Below are positions 37,991 through 49,422 of a DNA stretch of 64,000 nt, piece after piece (the first letter of the stretch is position 1; the number at the start of each line of letters is the position of its first letter). The DNA is from Liolophura sinensis (Eukaryota > Mollusca > Polyplacophora > Chitonida > Chitonidae): positions 16,177,338 through 16,241,337 of the forward strand of contig NC_088302.1 of the NCBI RefSeq assembly GCF_032854445.1, read 5' to 3'. The translations under genes and the position numbers were made by a program. Below the pieces are notes generated by a model. The model was not told the origin of the DNA. It searched no databases and saw only the letters and a list, made by a program, of their open reading frames with translations.

Positions 37991-39487
37991 ACCTTGAAAC
38001 AAGAAAGTCTTGTTTGAAGTTTTTAGTCAACATGTTTGCTAGTACTCCCTCAACCAAGTGAGTTTATGGATTAATTTATGACACATGGTTTGTTGATGGG
38101 TTTACATCACTTTTACTGTCAAATTACACGTAGGGGAGTCCTAATTGAGTGTCAGTTGAAGAAGCACCAAGATTGCCACGTTTGAATTCTTGGGTCTGAC
38201 ATCACTTGGTGACCACGTTGAGTTCCCCTCTTGTAGGAAACAAACATTTTTAGCACTAAATCACAGTGGAATATTAAAATATGATATTTAGTTGTGTATT
38301 TAACAATCGTTGTCATCACTTTTTCCTTGTTACCCTTGGCTTATATGCTGCATGTGTGTTCCTGAAGAGTTTACCACTCAGCCTTAGAAACTGGTCGGAC
38401 CGCTTTGGTGACCTAGTGCTTAGAGCATCCTCCTTCACATCGGAAGACCTTGGATCAAAACCCTGGGTCGGGTCATACCAAAGTCTTTTAAAACGGCACT
38501 TGCTGCCTAGCTTGATGCTCAGCACTGAGAGGTTAGAGCAAGGAAACAGGACTGGTTGGATCGGTGTCTGTATAATGTGACAGGGTTGGGTGTCATGTAG
38601 TCTTAACATCCAAATATTCCTTAACCAACAGTCAGTGTTCTGGTACTTGTCTCCCTGCATGCCTAGTGTCTTCGGCATGATACGTCAGCGCATGGCGAAT
38701 GACACTTCTTCGACATATAACATTTTTGTTCGCATTTTTTTTTCAGTACTTGTACGACATGAAGCCCCGAGCATACATACTTGTACAGATTATCAGGGAT
38801 TTTCTTATTAGGCTACGTCTTAACAGACGGAACACATTTCGCAGTGACAGAGTTAGGCCTGCCCAATAAATTAAATAATGGTTTACTAGGTCTACGCCCG
38901 GCCTGCATAAAGAGAAAGGTAAAATACACATAGGCCTACGCTAACCTTAGCCTACAGGCCTACCAACGAAACGCTTTTATACATGTACGCAATCGTTTGT
39001 TCACCTTGCAGTTAGGCCTACTGCCTAAATTAACTTAAAGGTGCCAGAATATGGGTCAAAGGCCGCTATTTTCTGCCATGTCGGACCACTTGAAGGCATC
39101 GGTAGCTGGGACTAATATAAGCCAGGTTGCAGGCCTAAATTTCACCTTTGTCTTCAGATCAGTATTTAGTCCTGATACAAGTTATCCTTGCATTCAAACC
39201 ACAGGCTAATGCATCGTTGAGGTAGCCCACAGGTTGCTGGTGTGCATTTTATCAGATGAATAATGATTTCATCTTCTTTTCATTTTCATCTGGTGTACTG
39301 TATTAAAGATAGGAGTCTTTCTGATAGTGATTTAGGACAAAGTTTTTATTTTGGCGATGATTTTGGCGGAGTTGCGTCTTTTTTTACACTTTACACAGAT
39401 AATCCACGTGCACGTGTTTCCGTCGTCTGCTGCAACGAAGACGCATGCGCATCGAAGGTTAGCTGGCCCATTTCCTCCGAAATTCTC
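37991..39487. other. Intergenic region between TARS and MOCS2
   Basis: About 1.5 kb. Contains one tRNA-derived SINE (38390-38780) and several taggcctac motifs. The last 200 bp probably include the MOCS2 promoter and leader; they are somewhat richer in CpG (acgaagacgcatgcgcatcg). Confidence 0.5.
38390..38780 (+). mobile_element. Second-family SINE, long copy
   Basis: tRNA-like head gacctagtgcttagagcatc and B-box-like cttggatcaaaaccctgg, then ggtgtctgtataatgtgaca, tgcctagtgtcttcggcatg atac, and a 3' end of tacttgtacgacatgaagccc cgagcatac. Related in its 3' end to the copy at 25601, with extra internal sequence. Confidence 0.75.
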
Positions 39488-42400
39488 ATGGCGAGCGAAG
39501 CGGCAGTAGAGGTAAAACTTTCGGACGTTTTGTTTTGTTGTAGCAGAACGAATTGTCATGCTACTGGCACATTTTGGTGTAATCGTAAAACATGTTTTCG
39601 ATGTTCAGATAGTTTGTCTTGATTTCTGTCGACAGCATTTAGTGGTTCTTTCAAATTCATTCCGTGCAACTGTCACTGTCAGTGTCACTGGATTTTCTGC
39701 ATGTCATCATACGTTGTATCTGTTGACAGTGTCCCGGACAGAAAACTTTCTAGATTCCACCAGTATGTGCTGGTATACCTCGAGCTCGCTCTGCAAATAC
39801 AAATTTGTGCACCACATCGTCATGGAATTTAGTCGGTTTAAATATAGATGTACTTCTAGAGTACATTAACTTAGCAAGCTGGGACTGGCTCCACGTATAC
39901 ATGTACATGTACATTGCACATGTAGTTCTACACCTTCGCTAACTCTATGGGATCGAGTAGCCCTAGATGACTGCGGCAGGCCCGTTTATATTTGTACTGA
40001 CGCTTTGTGAGCTTCAATACAATTATAAAAGAGCATGGCGTGGTCATCCAGGGCTAGGGTTAGAGCTACACAGCGTTCCAGCGTTGATTTGCTTGCAGTA
40101 GTGCCAGGGATCTACCAGCTCGCACTTCAGACACTTTTCGCTTTTCATACTATTAAAGTTCTTTGCCTTTTTGGTATGCATTGATTCTCTGAGGCACTTT
40201 TCAGACAACCTCAGCATATTTGACATGGGCAGGTCACTGCATCAGGTTTTCAAATAAAAGCGTTGTCATATTGGTTTGGGGCCTTATGTGGCTGAACAAA
40301 ACCTAATTTCCAAGCAATCTCGAACTAGCTGAGACTCTACCTGTCAACGCAGCTCGAATAAACTTTGACGTGGACAATTTCACCAAAAACAGCAAGTCGA
40401 ACCCTAATTCAGTGAGCTAAATTATCTCCCTCCTTATTAAACATTCTGACATCACGTTGTTGGTCTGAATGAATATTAGAAATATAGAATATGGAGGTAG
40501 TACATTTAACAGTGTTAAATTAAGCAAACCCTATGGTATGCACTGATTCTCTGAGACAACCAAAATGTAGTTGTGTCAAAGGCAAAATGTCTTTTAAGAG
40601 TAATCTAGCCAAACTTCTAAATCGAACAAGTCGACACCATTTTTCACCACATTCATTATTTTTTGAAAATCAAGTTTCTCCCATGGCACTGAGCTCTACA
40701 TTATCATATGTAGTGTCCCAGGTGGCTGAGCTACTATATATTTGTAGAATGTACTCTTGTGTTATTTTAATCTTCTGATTAGTCCGAGTACACTGAAATT
40801 ACTAGTACATGTAAGTTGAGAAATAGTTGAACATGTACAGCCATGGTAATGGTGCCTATAAATGTTTTTCAACCTACTTGTCAGTTCATTCTGATTACAC
40901 ATCATCATGAATGTTAGTCTCACAACAGGCTAGTTAATTTGTTGGAACATTTGGTTGACATCGATTTATTCTAGGGAAGTTTTATAAATGTTCCTTACCG
41001 TCAATCTGACACATTTGCAACGGCGTATTATAAACTGTGACCCTCACAATTGTGTTGTTGGTTGATTTACCCCACTCTGCAACTATAGTCCATCTAGATG
41101 AGAAAATTCTGATATTCATTGTATCAGTGTTAGATGGACTTTCCCTGCTGCATACACTTTACTCTGGGTGGTCTGATTTTCTCACAGCTGTATACTTCCA
41201 CTGGAATAGTCTTCAGCTGTTCAGTGTAGCACGAAACACCAATTAGTCTGTCAGTCATTTAAGCTGCGGAGAAACTTTGCAAAGGTGGTGGTAGTACTTA
41301 AATAGGTAATAACAAGATGTCTACTTTACAAGACAGTCATATTCCTATTTTTTGAAGAGCAGAGACCATTAAAGCTGAAAATATAATATGTATGACACCC
41401 AGTTTTATATGTTGTAAAGTCCTTTGTGGTAGTTTAATTGACCCATGTGAAAAAATCAGATTTAAACAAACCTAGCATACAGTTATGTCTGAGCCCTAGA
41501 GACTACATGTAGCCTGAACTTAGGCCTGTAGGCCTGAACTTACATGATGCATATGTATGTTGGTTTTCATAGCTTGTATTACATGTACACGTACCTGGGG
41601 ACACATATTTCTAAAATGAACATTCAAGAACATGCACATAGTACTGGGAGTGTGTGACAGGTAATAAAGTGTTGTGTTGTTGTGGCACATAGTGCTTGTC
41701 TAACAAACACATTTATGTATACCCTTTTTGTTAAAGTGTCTTCAGCCTCAACACTGTCAGATATGTACACACTGGGAAAATATGTTTTTGTGATAGTAGA
41801 GTAGAGGCTGCTGTTTTGCCGTTTCCGCCACAATGAAGGAAAATATCCACTTTGCCGCTTTTATTTTCATTACCTATCAAAGCACACTTAGGTTGTGTAT
41901 ACATGCCAGATGGTCAGAACAAAATTACCCTTGTGTACTTAACAAGTAAGGGTTTTTTTATCTATCTTACAGGTGAAATTGTTGTTCTTTGCCAAGAGTC
42001 GTGAGCTGTGTGGATGCAAAGAAGACCACATCACTGTTCAGTCTCCTACCTCATTCAGAAATCTTCTGAATACATTGACAAACAAGTACAACAGGTAATC
42101 TCCAGAGAATATACTTGAGTAGTATTAGACTTCAGTCTTTCTACTTCCTACATACTTCCGACTTCACACTGAAAAGAAAATGCATCGTTTTATGAAATAC
42201 TGTAAATGACCTAAAATTTTGCCTGCAAAAGTGCATTTTTAGAGGCAAATAAATGTCACGAAACATTATTTTTGGTGTTGAAACTTACAATTTTCCGGTA
42301 GAATATCATCCCATGTTCCAAGCAAACCTCAGAATACCTTTCCAAAATCAGTAGAACTCTCAGAATTGGGAAAAATGGGCAAGTTAGTCATGGACGAAAT

Positions 42401-43905
42401 TTATGGTCATTTAAGTATTTTCTTCAAGGGCTGCTTCAGTGTCAATACTTCTGTGTGTTAAAAACAAGATGAAAAGATAAAGATTTAGGTAGAAAAATCT
42501 AAGAATAAGAAGTAAGAATGTTTTCCTTATTTGTTAAAAACATTCAGAGTATTGACATATTGTAGGCATCTGAGAAAACATGTAGAAACAAGATTTGTGT
42601 GTCCATCCCCCTTTTTGTCTAACGTGATGTGATGCACAGACAGATCACATCACCCATTGATGATGTGTAACCACAAATGACGCTGAACTCTCAAATGCTC
42701 TTCGGTGGAAATACGTCCTGCAACAAGGAGGCACGTTACATGCACTCTTAAGGATTCCTTCGTCGTCATATGACTGAAAAATTGTTAAATACAACGTTAA
42801 ACTAGAAGCACTCACTCACTGATTCTCAAATGCTCTTGTTCTCATTCTAGTGTAATTGCCTTATTTGACACCATGACTGCCTCATTCAACCTCACAATGG
42901 AGTATAACAATGTCACACAGGAAAATTCTACGGATACGGCAGAAGTTTTTGAGGATTTCAGTTAAGGTGTTAAATAGTGTTATTCTTCATAAATCCTTCT
43001 GATTTTAATGTTATGGCCCTGTTCTATAGAATTTCCTTCACATCATTTTAATGTTTTTTCCTGTTTCTTTTGGAACTGGAATAGCATTTTAAGCCTGTGA
43101 TATTTTTGTTTGCAGTTTTACTGATTTTAGCTAATAGCAGTTTGTGTTCTCCAGACTCCATGCTGAAGCAAATAAACAGTTACATAAGTTTATCAGAATC
43201 AGTTTTGTGTTACAGCCTTACACTATAAATATTTAATTGCACATAAAGGAATTTTTCTTGGGATGAAGAGAGCTTATGTTGTACAGTTTAGTTTGTGAAA
43301 GGAAAGAGAAAGTTTTTATTTTGTTATGTAACTTAAGAGATTTCCACACCTGATATGATAAGAATTTGTCAGTTCTTTGGGAGTGGATATAGCTCATTGG
43401 TAAAACGGGAGACTCCAACCTTGAGACACAGTAGGTAGGGGTTTATTTCAATCCCGGCGTTGGGCATGTATATTCCCGTGATTACTTTGTTTGTGGGGCC
43501 TTTGTGACAGTGAGCAGTCGTTGTTGTTTGTGGTGTTGCCTTGTGGTGTTGTTGGTGTTGTCTTGAATTCTTTGAAGACCATTTGTGGTCCACCAATATG
43601 ATTTTGAAGTCTGTACTTCACAAACGAGAAAGTTCGTTAGTAACTTGTCAAAGATCAGTGCTTTACCCTGGTCACTCTTGTTTGCAAATCATAAAACAAA
43701 CCATAATAATATATAATTAACAAAGTTTTGAGTATGACTTAAAGCAGTCACTATGTATCTTTGCTGTTTTTTTTCTAGTTTGTCGACCATATCAGGAAAT
43801 TTAATTTTGGCTTTGAACCAAGAATACCTGGAAAGGGACAGTGAAAACATCAACCTGAATGCTGGAGACGAAATAGCTGTCATTCCTCCAATCAGTGGTG
43901 GGTAG
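39488..43905 (+). CDS. MOCS2: Molybdopterin synthase small subunit (MOCS2A)
   Basis: Sulfur-carrier subunit of molybdopterin synthase, which adds the dithiolene sulfurs to precursor Z (cPMP) in molybdenum cofactor synthesis. Exons 39488-39511, 41973-42094 and 43779-43905 give 90 residues (human 88). The ubiquitin-like fold is readable from VKLLFFAKSRELCG through NLILALNQEYLE to AGDEIAVIPPISGG, with the essential C-terminal Gly-Gly directly before TAG. The frame stays open about 225 nt upstream of the chosen ATG, so a longer N-terminus is possible, but family length favours this start. MOCS2B follows 185 nt downstream in the same apparent transcript. A different terminal exon at 42851 could replace the last one. 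Confidence 0.95.
42697..42825 (+). mobile_element. Second-family SINE, 3' part
   Basis: Matches the copy at 25601 from cgtcctgcaacaaggaggca through aggattccttcgtcgtcat to aatacaacgttaaactagaa gcactcactcact. The tRNA head is missing. Ends about 25 bp before the candidate alternative MOCS2 exon. Confidence 0.85.
42851..43176 (+). other. Candidate alternative terminal exon of MOCS2
   Basis: After a good acceptor (ttctcattctag) a frame compatible with the phase of MOCS2A exon 2 runs to TAA at 42963-42965. It would add a serine completed at the junction and then 37 residues beginning VIALFDTMTASFNLTMEY. A canonical AATAAA follows at 43171-43176, as expected for a terminal exon. The product would lack the C-terminal Gly-Gly, and a transcript ending here would exclude MOCS2B. 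Length and a weak NL..EY pattern recall the true terminal exon, so it might be a diverged duplicate. It may equally be a chance frame. Confidence 0.4.
43374..43470 (+). mobile_element. tRNA-like fragment, probably a SINE head
   Basis: tggatatagctcattggtaa aacgggagactcc resembles a tRNA A-box arm and ggtttatttcaatcccggcg a B-box arm, but about 40 bases separate them and no clean cloverleaf forms. More likely a tRNA-derived SINE remnant than a working tRNA gene. Lies in the MOCS2 intron before exon 3. Confidence 0.5.
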
Positions 43906-44090
43906 AAAATAAATTCCCACCAATCACTGATAGAAAAAGACTTTCACTGCTCCGAGCAAGGTAACAGGAGACAGAATCAACAATCAGTGTTTCTGAAGAC
44001 TTTTTTTTTTGAAACGAAAGTGATTTTGTAGCAGAGAGTGGAACTGATCTCATCTACGATATTAAACTGGATCTAGTCAAGTGAATTAAA
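43906..44090 (+). promoter_or_regulatory. MOCS2A-MOCS2B intercistronic spacer
   Basis: 185 nt between the MOCS2A stop and the MOCS2B start, with no ATG in any frame, so the MOCS2B start is the first AUG after the MOCS2A stop. It contains a possible small intron (donor aag|gtaaca near 43962, acceptor ttttgtag ending near 44030), which would shorten the spacer without touching either frame. An in-frame TGA lies 7 nt before the MOCS2B start. Confidence 0.6.
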
Positions 44091-46323
44091 ATGGACCACG
44101 TGAAGATTACTGAGGACAAACTGAGTATGGATGAAGTCACATTACTGGTTACCTCACCTACCTCAGGGGCCATCTCTGTGTTCATGGGTAAGGAACAGGG
44201 TTTGTCACCTACAAGTTTTTTCCCGGATTTTTTTTTTCATACAGTCTGTTTGATGAAAAAATCAAAAACATAGCGAGAACTGGATTTGAAAACAAGGACC
44301 TCAGCACAAGATTAAGGGACAGATATTGAAACCAGACAGAGCTTCATTACCATGTCCCATACGTGGGAGGTCTGCCAACAACCTGCGGATGGTTATGAGT
44401 TTCCACCGGGCTCTGCCTGGTTTCCTCCCACCGTAATGCTGACCGCCATCGTATAAGCGAAATATTCTTGAGTACGGCGTAAAACACAAGTGAAACAAAT
44501 AAGTAAATAAATATTACCATGTCAACCAGCCAGGCCTCTTTTAAGTTTTAAATGCCCACAATTTTATAAATTAGAGACGGTTGGATTATTTTGGAGGAAA
44601 ATATTTTATGGATGTAAAATGCAATCAAAAGGTAAGAAGAAAAGTGTTTATATGGTACTTAAGTGGTAAGTAGTTTAACATAAAGTATATGACGTGCATT
44701 TCCTTCATCTCTCCAGGAACAACTCGTGACAACTTTGAGGGTAAAAAAGTAACCCGACTGGAGTACGAATGCTATGCTCCAATGGCTGAACAAGAGATGT
44801 TAAAAATCTGCCGACAAATCAGGAATAAATGGGATGTTGAGAATATTGTCATTCTACATAGGATTGGGTATGTACATGATCACATAGAAAAGCAGATTTT
44901 ACCATTGAAAAGGTATTGTTTGTTGTGTCATATTCAGTATTGAGAACACTCTCTCGTGCCAGTTCTATACAGTCACGGTGAATTTTAAGAGATAAGTGAT
45001 CTGTCCTTTTATTCCAAAAGATGGAAGAGAAGAAAGCTCAAAATACAGCGAGATAAGTGATCAGTAAATTAATGTCAACATCGGTTGCTCAACATTTTTT
45101 ACATGATATTGCAGGGCTGTTTTTACCTTTAATGAAAAACCAAAACGTGAAGATTTTAAATAAAGAAGCAAGTCTAATTTTTTTACAAAGTTGTGAGACT
45201 ATGCCATCTAGGCCATTTCTCAATCTAGTCTCCTTTTCTTAAAGGTGAAAATTTGTTCAAGGTTTTTATGACGTTCATTTAAAAAATGCCTTGTGGCACA
45301 AAAATCTCAAGTGCCATTAATGACTTAGGGTTTTCTTCATCGATGTACATACATAATAATGAATAATCGTTTATGGTAAATATATATATGTATTTGGTGT
45401 TGAATTTGTTTTTTCCAGGGAAGTTCCTGTGTGTGAAGGTAGTGTGATTGTCGCAGTGTCTGCTCCACACAGGAAGGAGTCACTTGAGGCTGTTCATTAT
45501 GCCATTGATACATTAAAAGCACAGGTGCCAGTATGGAAAAAAGTAAGAACCTTTATATTTATTTATTTATTTGATTGATCTTTTAGGTCGAACTCAAGAA
45601 TATTTCACTTATACGACAGCGGCCAGCATTATGGTGGGCGGAAACCCACGACCATCCGCAGATTGCTGACAGACATTCTCACGTAAGGCCAGAAAGGAAG
45701 CCAGCATGAGATGGACTTGAACTCACAGCAACCGCATTGGTGAGCAGCTCCAGGGTTATTACGCTGCGCTAGCGTGCTAACCAACTGAGCAAGAACCTTT
45801 TATACATATAGGTTTTGGACTGGCTGCAGCAAACCATTGTCCAGTTAAGCTGTGTGGTTGGAGGTTTGTCAGGTACATGGCAAAATGTGGTTATTTATTC
45901 TGGTTTCGTCCAACCACGGAAAGATTCTGGGCTCTGATGTTAACACTACATGTAAGTCTATAAGCTATAAAAAAAAAAGAAAAGGAAAAAAAATAAATAG
46001 TGATTTGTGTTTTATGCCACACCCAAATATTTCAGTTAAACAACAGTAGTCAGCATTGTGTTGGGAAGAAACTGGACAGAACCTGGGGAAACCCATGACC
46101 ATCCACAGGTTGCTTAAAATTACATAATACAGGAGACAATATTGGACAGATCATCGGAGACAAGTGGAACATTACTGTCTCTTGAAGTTGTTTTACTACT
46201 TTAACAAAAAAAACCAAAAAAAAAAAAACCCACTTAATCCACGAGTTTTTTGTCTTTCAGGAATTTTATGAAGATGAAACCTATTCCTGGAAGGAAAATT
46301 GTGAATGTTCATGGAAGAAATAG
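44091..46323 (+). CDS. MOCS2: Molybdopterin synthase catalytic subunit (MOCS2B)
   Basis: Large subunit that binds precursor Z and receives sulfur from MOCS2A. Exons 44091-44187, 44717-44867, 45419-45542 and 46261-46323 give 144 residues, close to bacterial MoaE (150) and shorter than human MOCS2B (188). Readable family motifs: [41 protein letters not shown], the HR of SAPHRKES, and [12 protein letters not shown], which carries the two lysines matching MoaE K119 and K126. The ATG lies just after an in-frame TGA, so the start is firm within this exon. It shares an exon with the end of MOCS2A, the bicistronic plan known from the human MOCS2 locus, although there the two frames overlap. The C-terminus ([11 protein letters not shown]) is lysine- and cysteine-rich. 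I found no single convincing poly(A) signal; an ATTAAA occurs near 46367. Confidence 0.96.
44357..44513 (+). mobile_element. V-SINE-like copy with target duplication
   Basis: 5'-truncated copy from cccatacgtgggaggtctgc through the central domain (accgggctctgcctggtttc) to aaataagtaaataaat. Exact 11-bp duplication attaccatgtc at 44346-44356 and 44514-44524. Lies in the first intron of the MOCS2B part. Confidence 0.93.
45556..45790 (-). mobile_element. V-SINE-like insertion next to a MOCS2B splice donor
   Basis: Near full-length, with the complement of the tRNA head (cgctagcgtgctaaccaact) on the right. Flanking near-identical repeat aagaaccttt(t)ata at 45545-45557 and 45791-45804; the left copy begins at the third base of the exon 45419-45542 donor (gtaagaac). 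In the right copy the bases before it are gc rather than gt. Confidence 0.9.
45990..46115 (-). mobile_element. Diverged V-SINE-like fragment
   Basis: gtgttttatgccacacccaa, caacagtagtcagcattgtg, gaaactggacagaacctggg, aacccatgaccatccacagg. No tRNA head. In the last MOCS2 intron, about 150 bp before the final exon. Confidence 0.7.
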
Positions 46324-47274
46324 GGTATTTTGATATGTTTATGTGCAAGAGTTCGAACTACATGTATTAAATATATAATGTTTCATCACTAGCTATATTT
46401 CAGAGTGAATTTAATTTGTAATCAAGTGTTTTGATATATGTACATATATAAATATATGGAACAGTGAGAAATACAGCATTTTTATACATGTCTGTGACAG
46501 TATATATATATATATTGGATTGATGAGTTTTGATATGACTGTGGATTTAATCCAGTTTTATAGGAATGTGGTATAAACATGTTCAGTTATGTGTACATGA
46601 ATATTAATTATGTTATAACAGAGTATAAATATTATTCCTTTCATTGTTAGCCACATCACATATCTGTCTGCATAATACGCTATGTATGTCACTTGTTGAA
46701 CGATGACTGCTTTAAAGATTCCATCCACACAGTCATTATTTATGTGCTAGTATCATGATGTCATTTAATCCATCATATGAAAGTTTTGATGTTTTTCGAC
46801 AAAAATAATATATGATTTTGGTTTGAAAAAAACATGTTTAAATGCAGAACAATGTGATTTTGTATATTACTTTTGTCAAAAGAATTCACAAGAAAATGAA
46901 ACTAAAATGGAAATCTAACACATTGTACTAGAGAAATCTTGTCTATACATGATATAATGTTAAGAATCAGTGCTATATGTAGACAAGATCATATTGTAAA
47001 GAATATTTCACTTATACGATCTGATTAAAGCGGTCAGCAGTATGGTTGGTGCAAACAGGGCAGAACCCGGGGCAAAATCACGCCCCCAAACTAAAGTTAC
47101 AATGTAATAACGCGTTTAACTATATGTATAGATACTAAATACTGTTTTGAACAGCGGCAGGACCTTCTCAGGCCGAATGCCATGTGGAAGTAGAACCCAC
47201 ATTGCCAATTATTTCATCCTTTGAACTGATGAACCAGTTAAGACAAATAATAACTCTTATAAGCAGGAACAAAT
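46324..47274. other. Convergent MOCS2-laminin 3' interval
   Basis: AT-rich sequence between the MOCS2B stop and the predicted laminin poly(A) signal. It holds the MOCS2 3' UTR, short TA repeats (46500-46515) and a V-SINE fragment at about 46995-47085 (gaatatttcacttatacgat). No coding sequence seen. Confidence 0.6.
46995..47085 (-). mobile_element. V-SINE-like fragment
   Basis: Contains aagaatatttcacttatacg, a short insertion, then ggtcagcagtatggttggtg and aaacagggcagaacccgggg. Truncated at both ends. Confidence 0.65.
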
Positions 47275-47280
47275 TTTATT
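47275..47280 (-). terminator. Poly(A) signal of the laminin-like gene
   Basis: TTTATT on the plus strand is AATAAA on the minus strand, about 2.1 kb past the stop codon at 49423. It is a canonical hexamer, but other AATAAA-like strings occur in this AT-rich 3' region, so the exact end is uncertain. Confidence 0.4.
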
Positions 47281-49422
47281 GCACACAATTCTGCTTATTG
47301 CACTATCGCTTGGGAATAGCACTGTCTTGTGAACTCAAGAGAAAATCTACATCACTCTAGCATACACGCACAATGTTGTGCTGCATAAATAAATAAATAA
47401 GATCAAAAGTGTTATTTTTCTGAAAATTATTTTGTGCAAGCAGGAAGGGTAAAATATAAATATAGCAAATATTAACTGCATGCACCCAGTATATGCATAA
47501 ATGTTTTATCATAAAGATGCTGCCCAACTGTATTGACCGACTGACAATCCAAAAGACACACTAAATGATCAATATATGATAAATGGTACCCTGATAGTAT
47601 GTCAACATAAAAGAAGCAATTATAGAACAAAAACAATCTAAACATTTGTTTCGTTCAGTCAACGTTTAATGATGGGTCTTAAAATTTGGTCAAACACAAA
47701 TGAATTAAAAGTTAAAAAAATAAAAAAAAATTAAGGCTGTAGAATGTCGGGAAATACAGATATACCGAAGGTCCCCTTGAATTGAATGCTCAATTTCTAC
47801 ACAGATCTTGGGTAAGGCATGTAACACTGATGATGTGGAATTACATACAGTGCAACCAAGACCTCAAAGGGTGACAATCCAAAACAAAATATTTAATTTA
47901 TAAAAAAGATAGAAAACAAACAAAGAAACAAAAAAAAAAAAACAACTGATCTCTGGCTCAAACGCTGAATCACTGGAATGTCTAAAATCTTGACAATGTA
48001 AATGTCCAATCCACACTATGGTGATAAAGGAACTCAACAAAGATTTATGAGGTTTGATTAAAAAAATACTTGGGGTGCATGTATAGCTCAAAGAGAGACA
48101 CATGAAATTATGTAGGTAGCACTTATGAAATGAATGTCGCTGATTTCATTTAAATATCCCAGTTCAGCTGTATGATGTGTGATCCCTAAAAATCAAGGGG
48201 TGTTTTCCAATGCTGAAAAGACGTGCAATCTCTGGCTGGTGCTGCAGGGGATTATTTTGAAGGAGACAATTTCAATTTTTATTTTAAATGTTTTCCAATG
48301 AGACTTTTTAGGGGTAAGTCCAGGTATTTTTTTATTATCAAACTTTGTATACATTATATGCGTGAAATAATGAAACAAGTAGACAAAAATGAAACTTCAA
48401 AGTGTAATTTTGTAGAAATGTTAATGCAAAGTATAACTTGAATTGAATTTAACTCTGACTCTGTCGACTGTACAATGATCATCCAAAGTATGGTATACAC
48501 TATTATCGCTGTTGTTTTCATACCCATTGCAGGTATGGGAATGGCAAGACTACTCCCTGTAGTCATTTGTCAATGAGTAGATCTGAAATAAAACCTATTC
48601 ACAGCCTGTTGCTCTCATAATTTGGGAGGTGAAGTTGGCTGGTCTCATCTTGCTTCACATATGTGTTAACACAGAAGAATTCAGATGGGTGCTTTTTAAG
48701 CTTGAACCCGTTCACTCAAAGATCAGTCATCCACTGGACAGGCTGGCAGGGGAATAGTTCTTTCAGATGAAGCATAAGTGAGAGATGAGTATTAGGGAGA
48801 GGCTACTAGTCTCACCTCAAGGACACATGAAAAGGAACTCTAAAACAATGAGGATTTTAAGTGAAATGAAGAAAGTTATTCCAAAAAAAAAAAAAAAACA
48901 ATTACAAAAACATTCATTTTCAAGGCACATATTGTATCTCTGAGAACTCTTCTATTTTATGCATATTTACCGTCAATAGTCAGAAATTTTCAATTTCTAC
49001 ACATAGATCTACAGATCTACAGTAAGGCATGATTTACTGAGTAACTGAGATTTGGGTTCTTCCTCTGTCACCTGTTTTGGCAGCTATCACCACTGACCTA
49101 ACCACTATGGGCCACTCAATTTTCGGATTGGTCTTTAGGAAAATTGTAGTTTAGATCCATTTTGAGTCTCAAAAAGAAAATTGAGTAGCTTGGTACTGTT
49201 ATATGGTAGGCACATCCTAAACAACATTTACTAGTATATGAAGAAATAAAGACAAATAGTTTCATGTATCCTTGAAGTGTGTTGTACTATTAACACACCC
49301 TTCCCACAATTAATGCACTTTTTCTGAATTACACAAAAACGTGGATAGTTTTTATTTTCTTAAAATGTGAAGTGAAAAAATGAACAACAAAGGACTTCTG
49401 ACACCATTTTCAGCCTGATGAC
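47281..49422 (-). other. Probable 3' UTR of the laminin-like gene
   Basis: 2.1 kb with no coding exon recognised on either strand, AT-rich with A runs (47703-47733, 47928-47943, 48884-48898). The short open frames have no known motif. Assigned as 3' UTR by position only. Confidence 0.45.

Noticed and set aside
39263-39487. Open frame continuous with and upstream of the MOCS2A start
   Set aside because: Would add 75 residues with no family similarity; the small subunit is about 88 residues in relatives. Kept only as a note on start choice.
43374-43470. Possible functional tRNA
   Set aside because: Spacing between the arms is too long and the acceptor stem does not pair; better read as a SINE or tRNA remnant.
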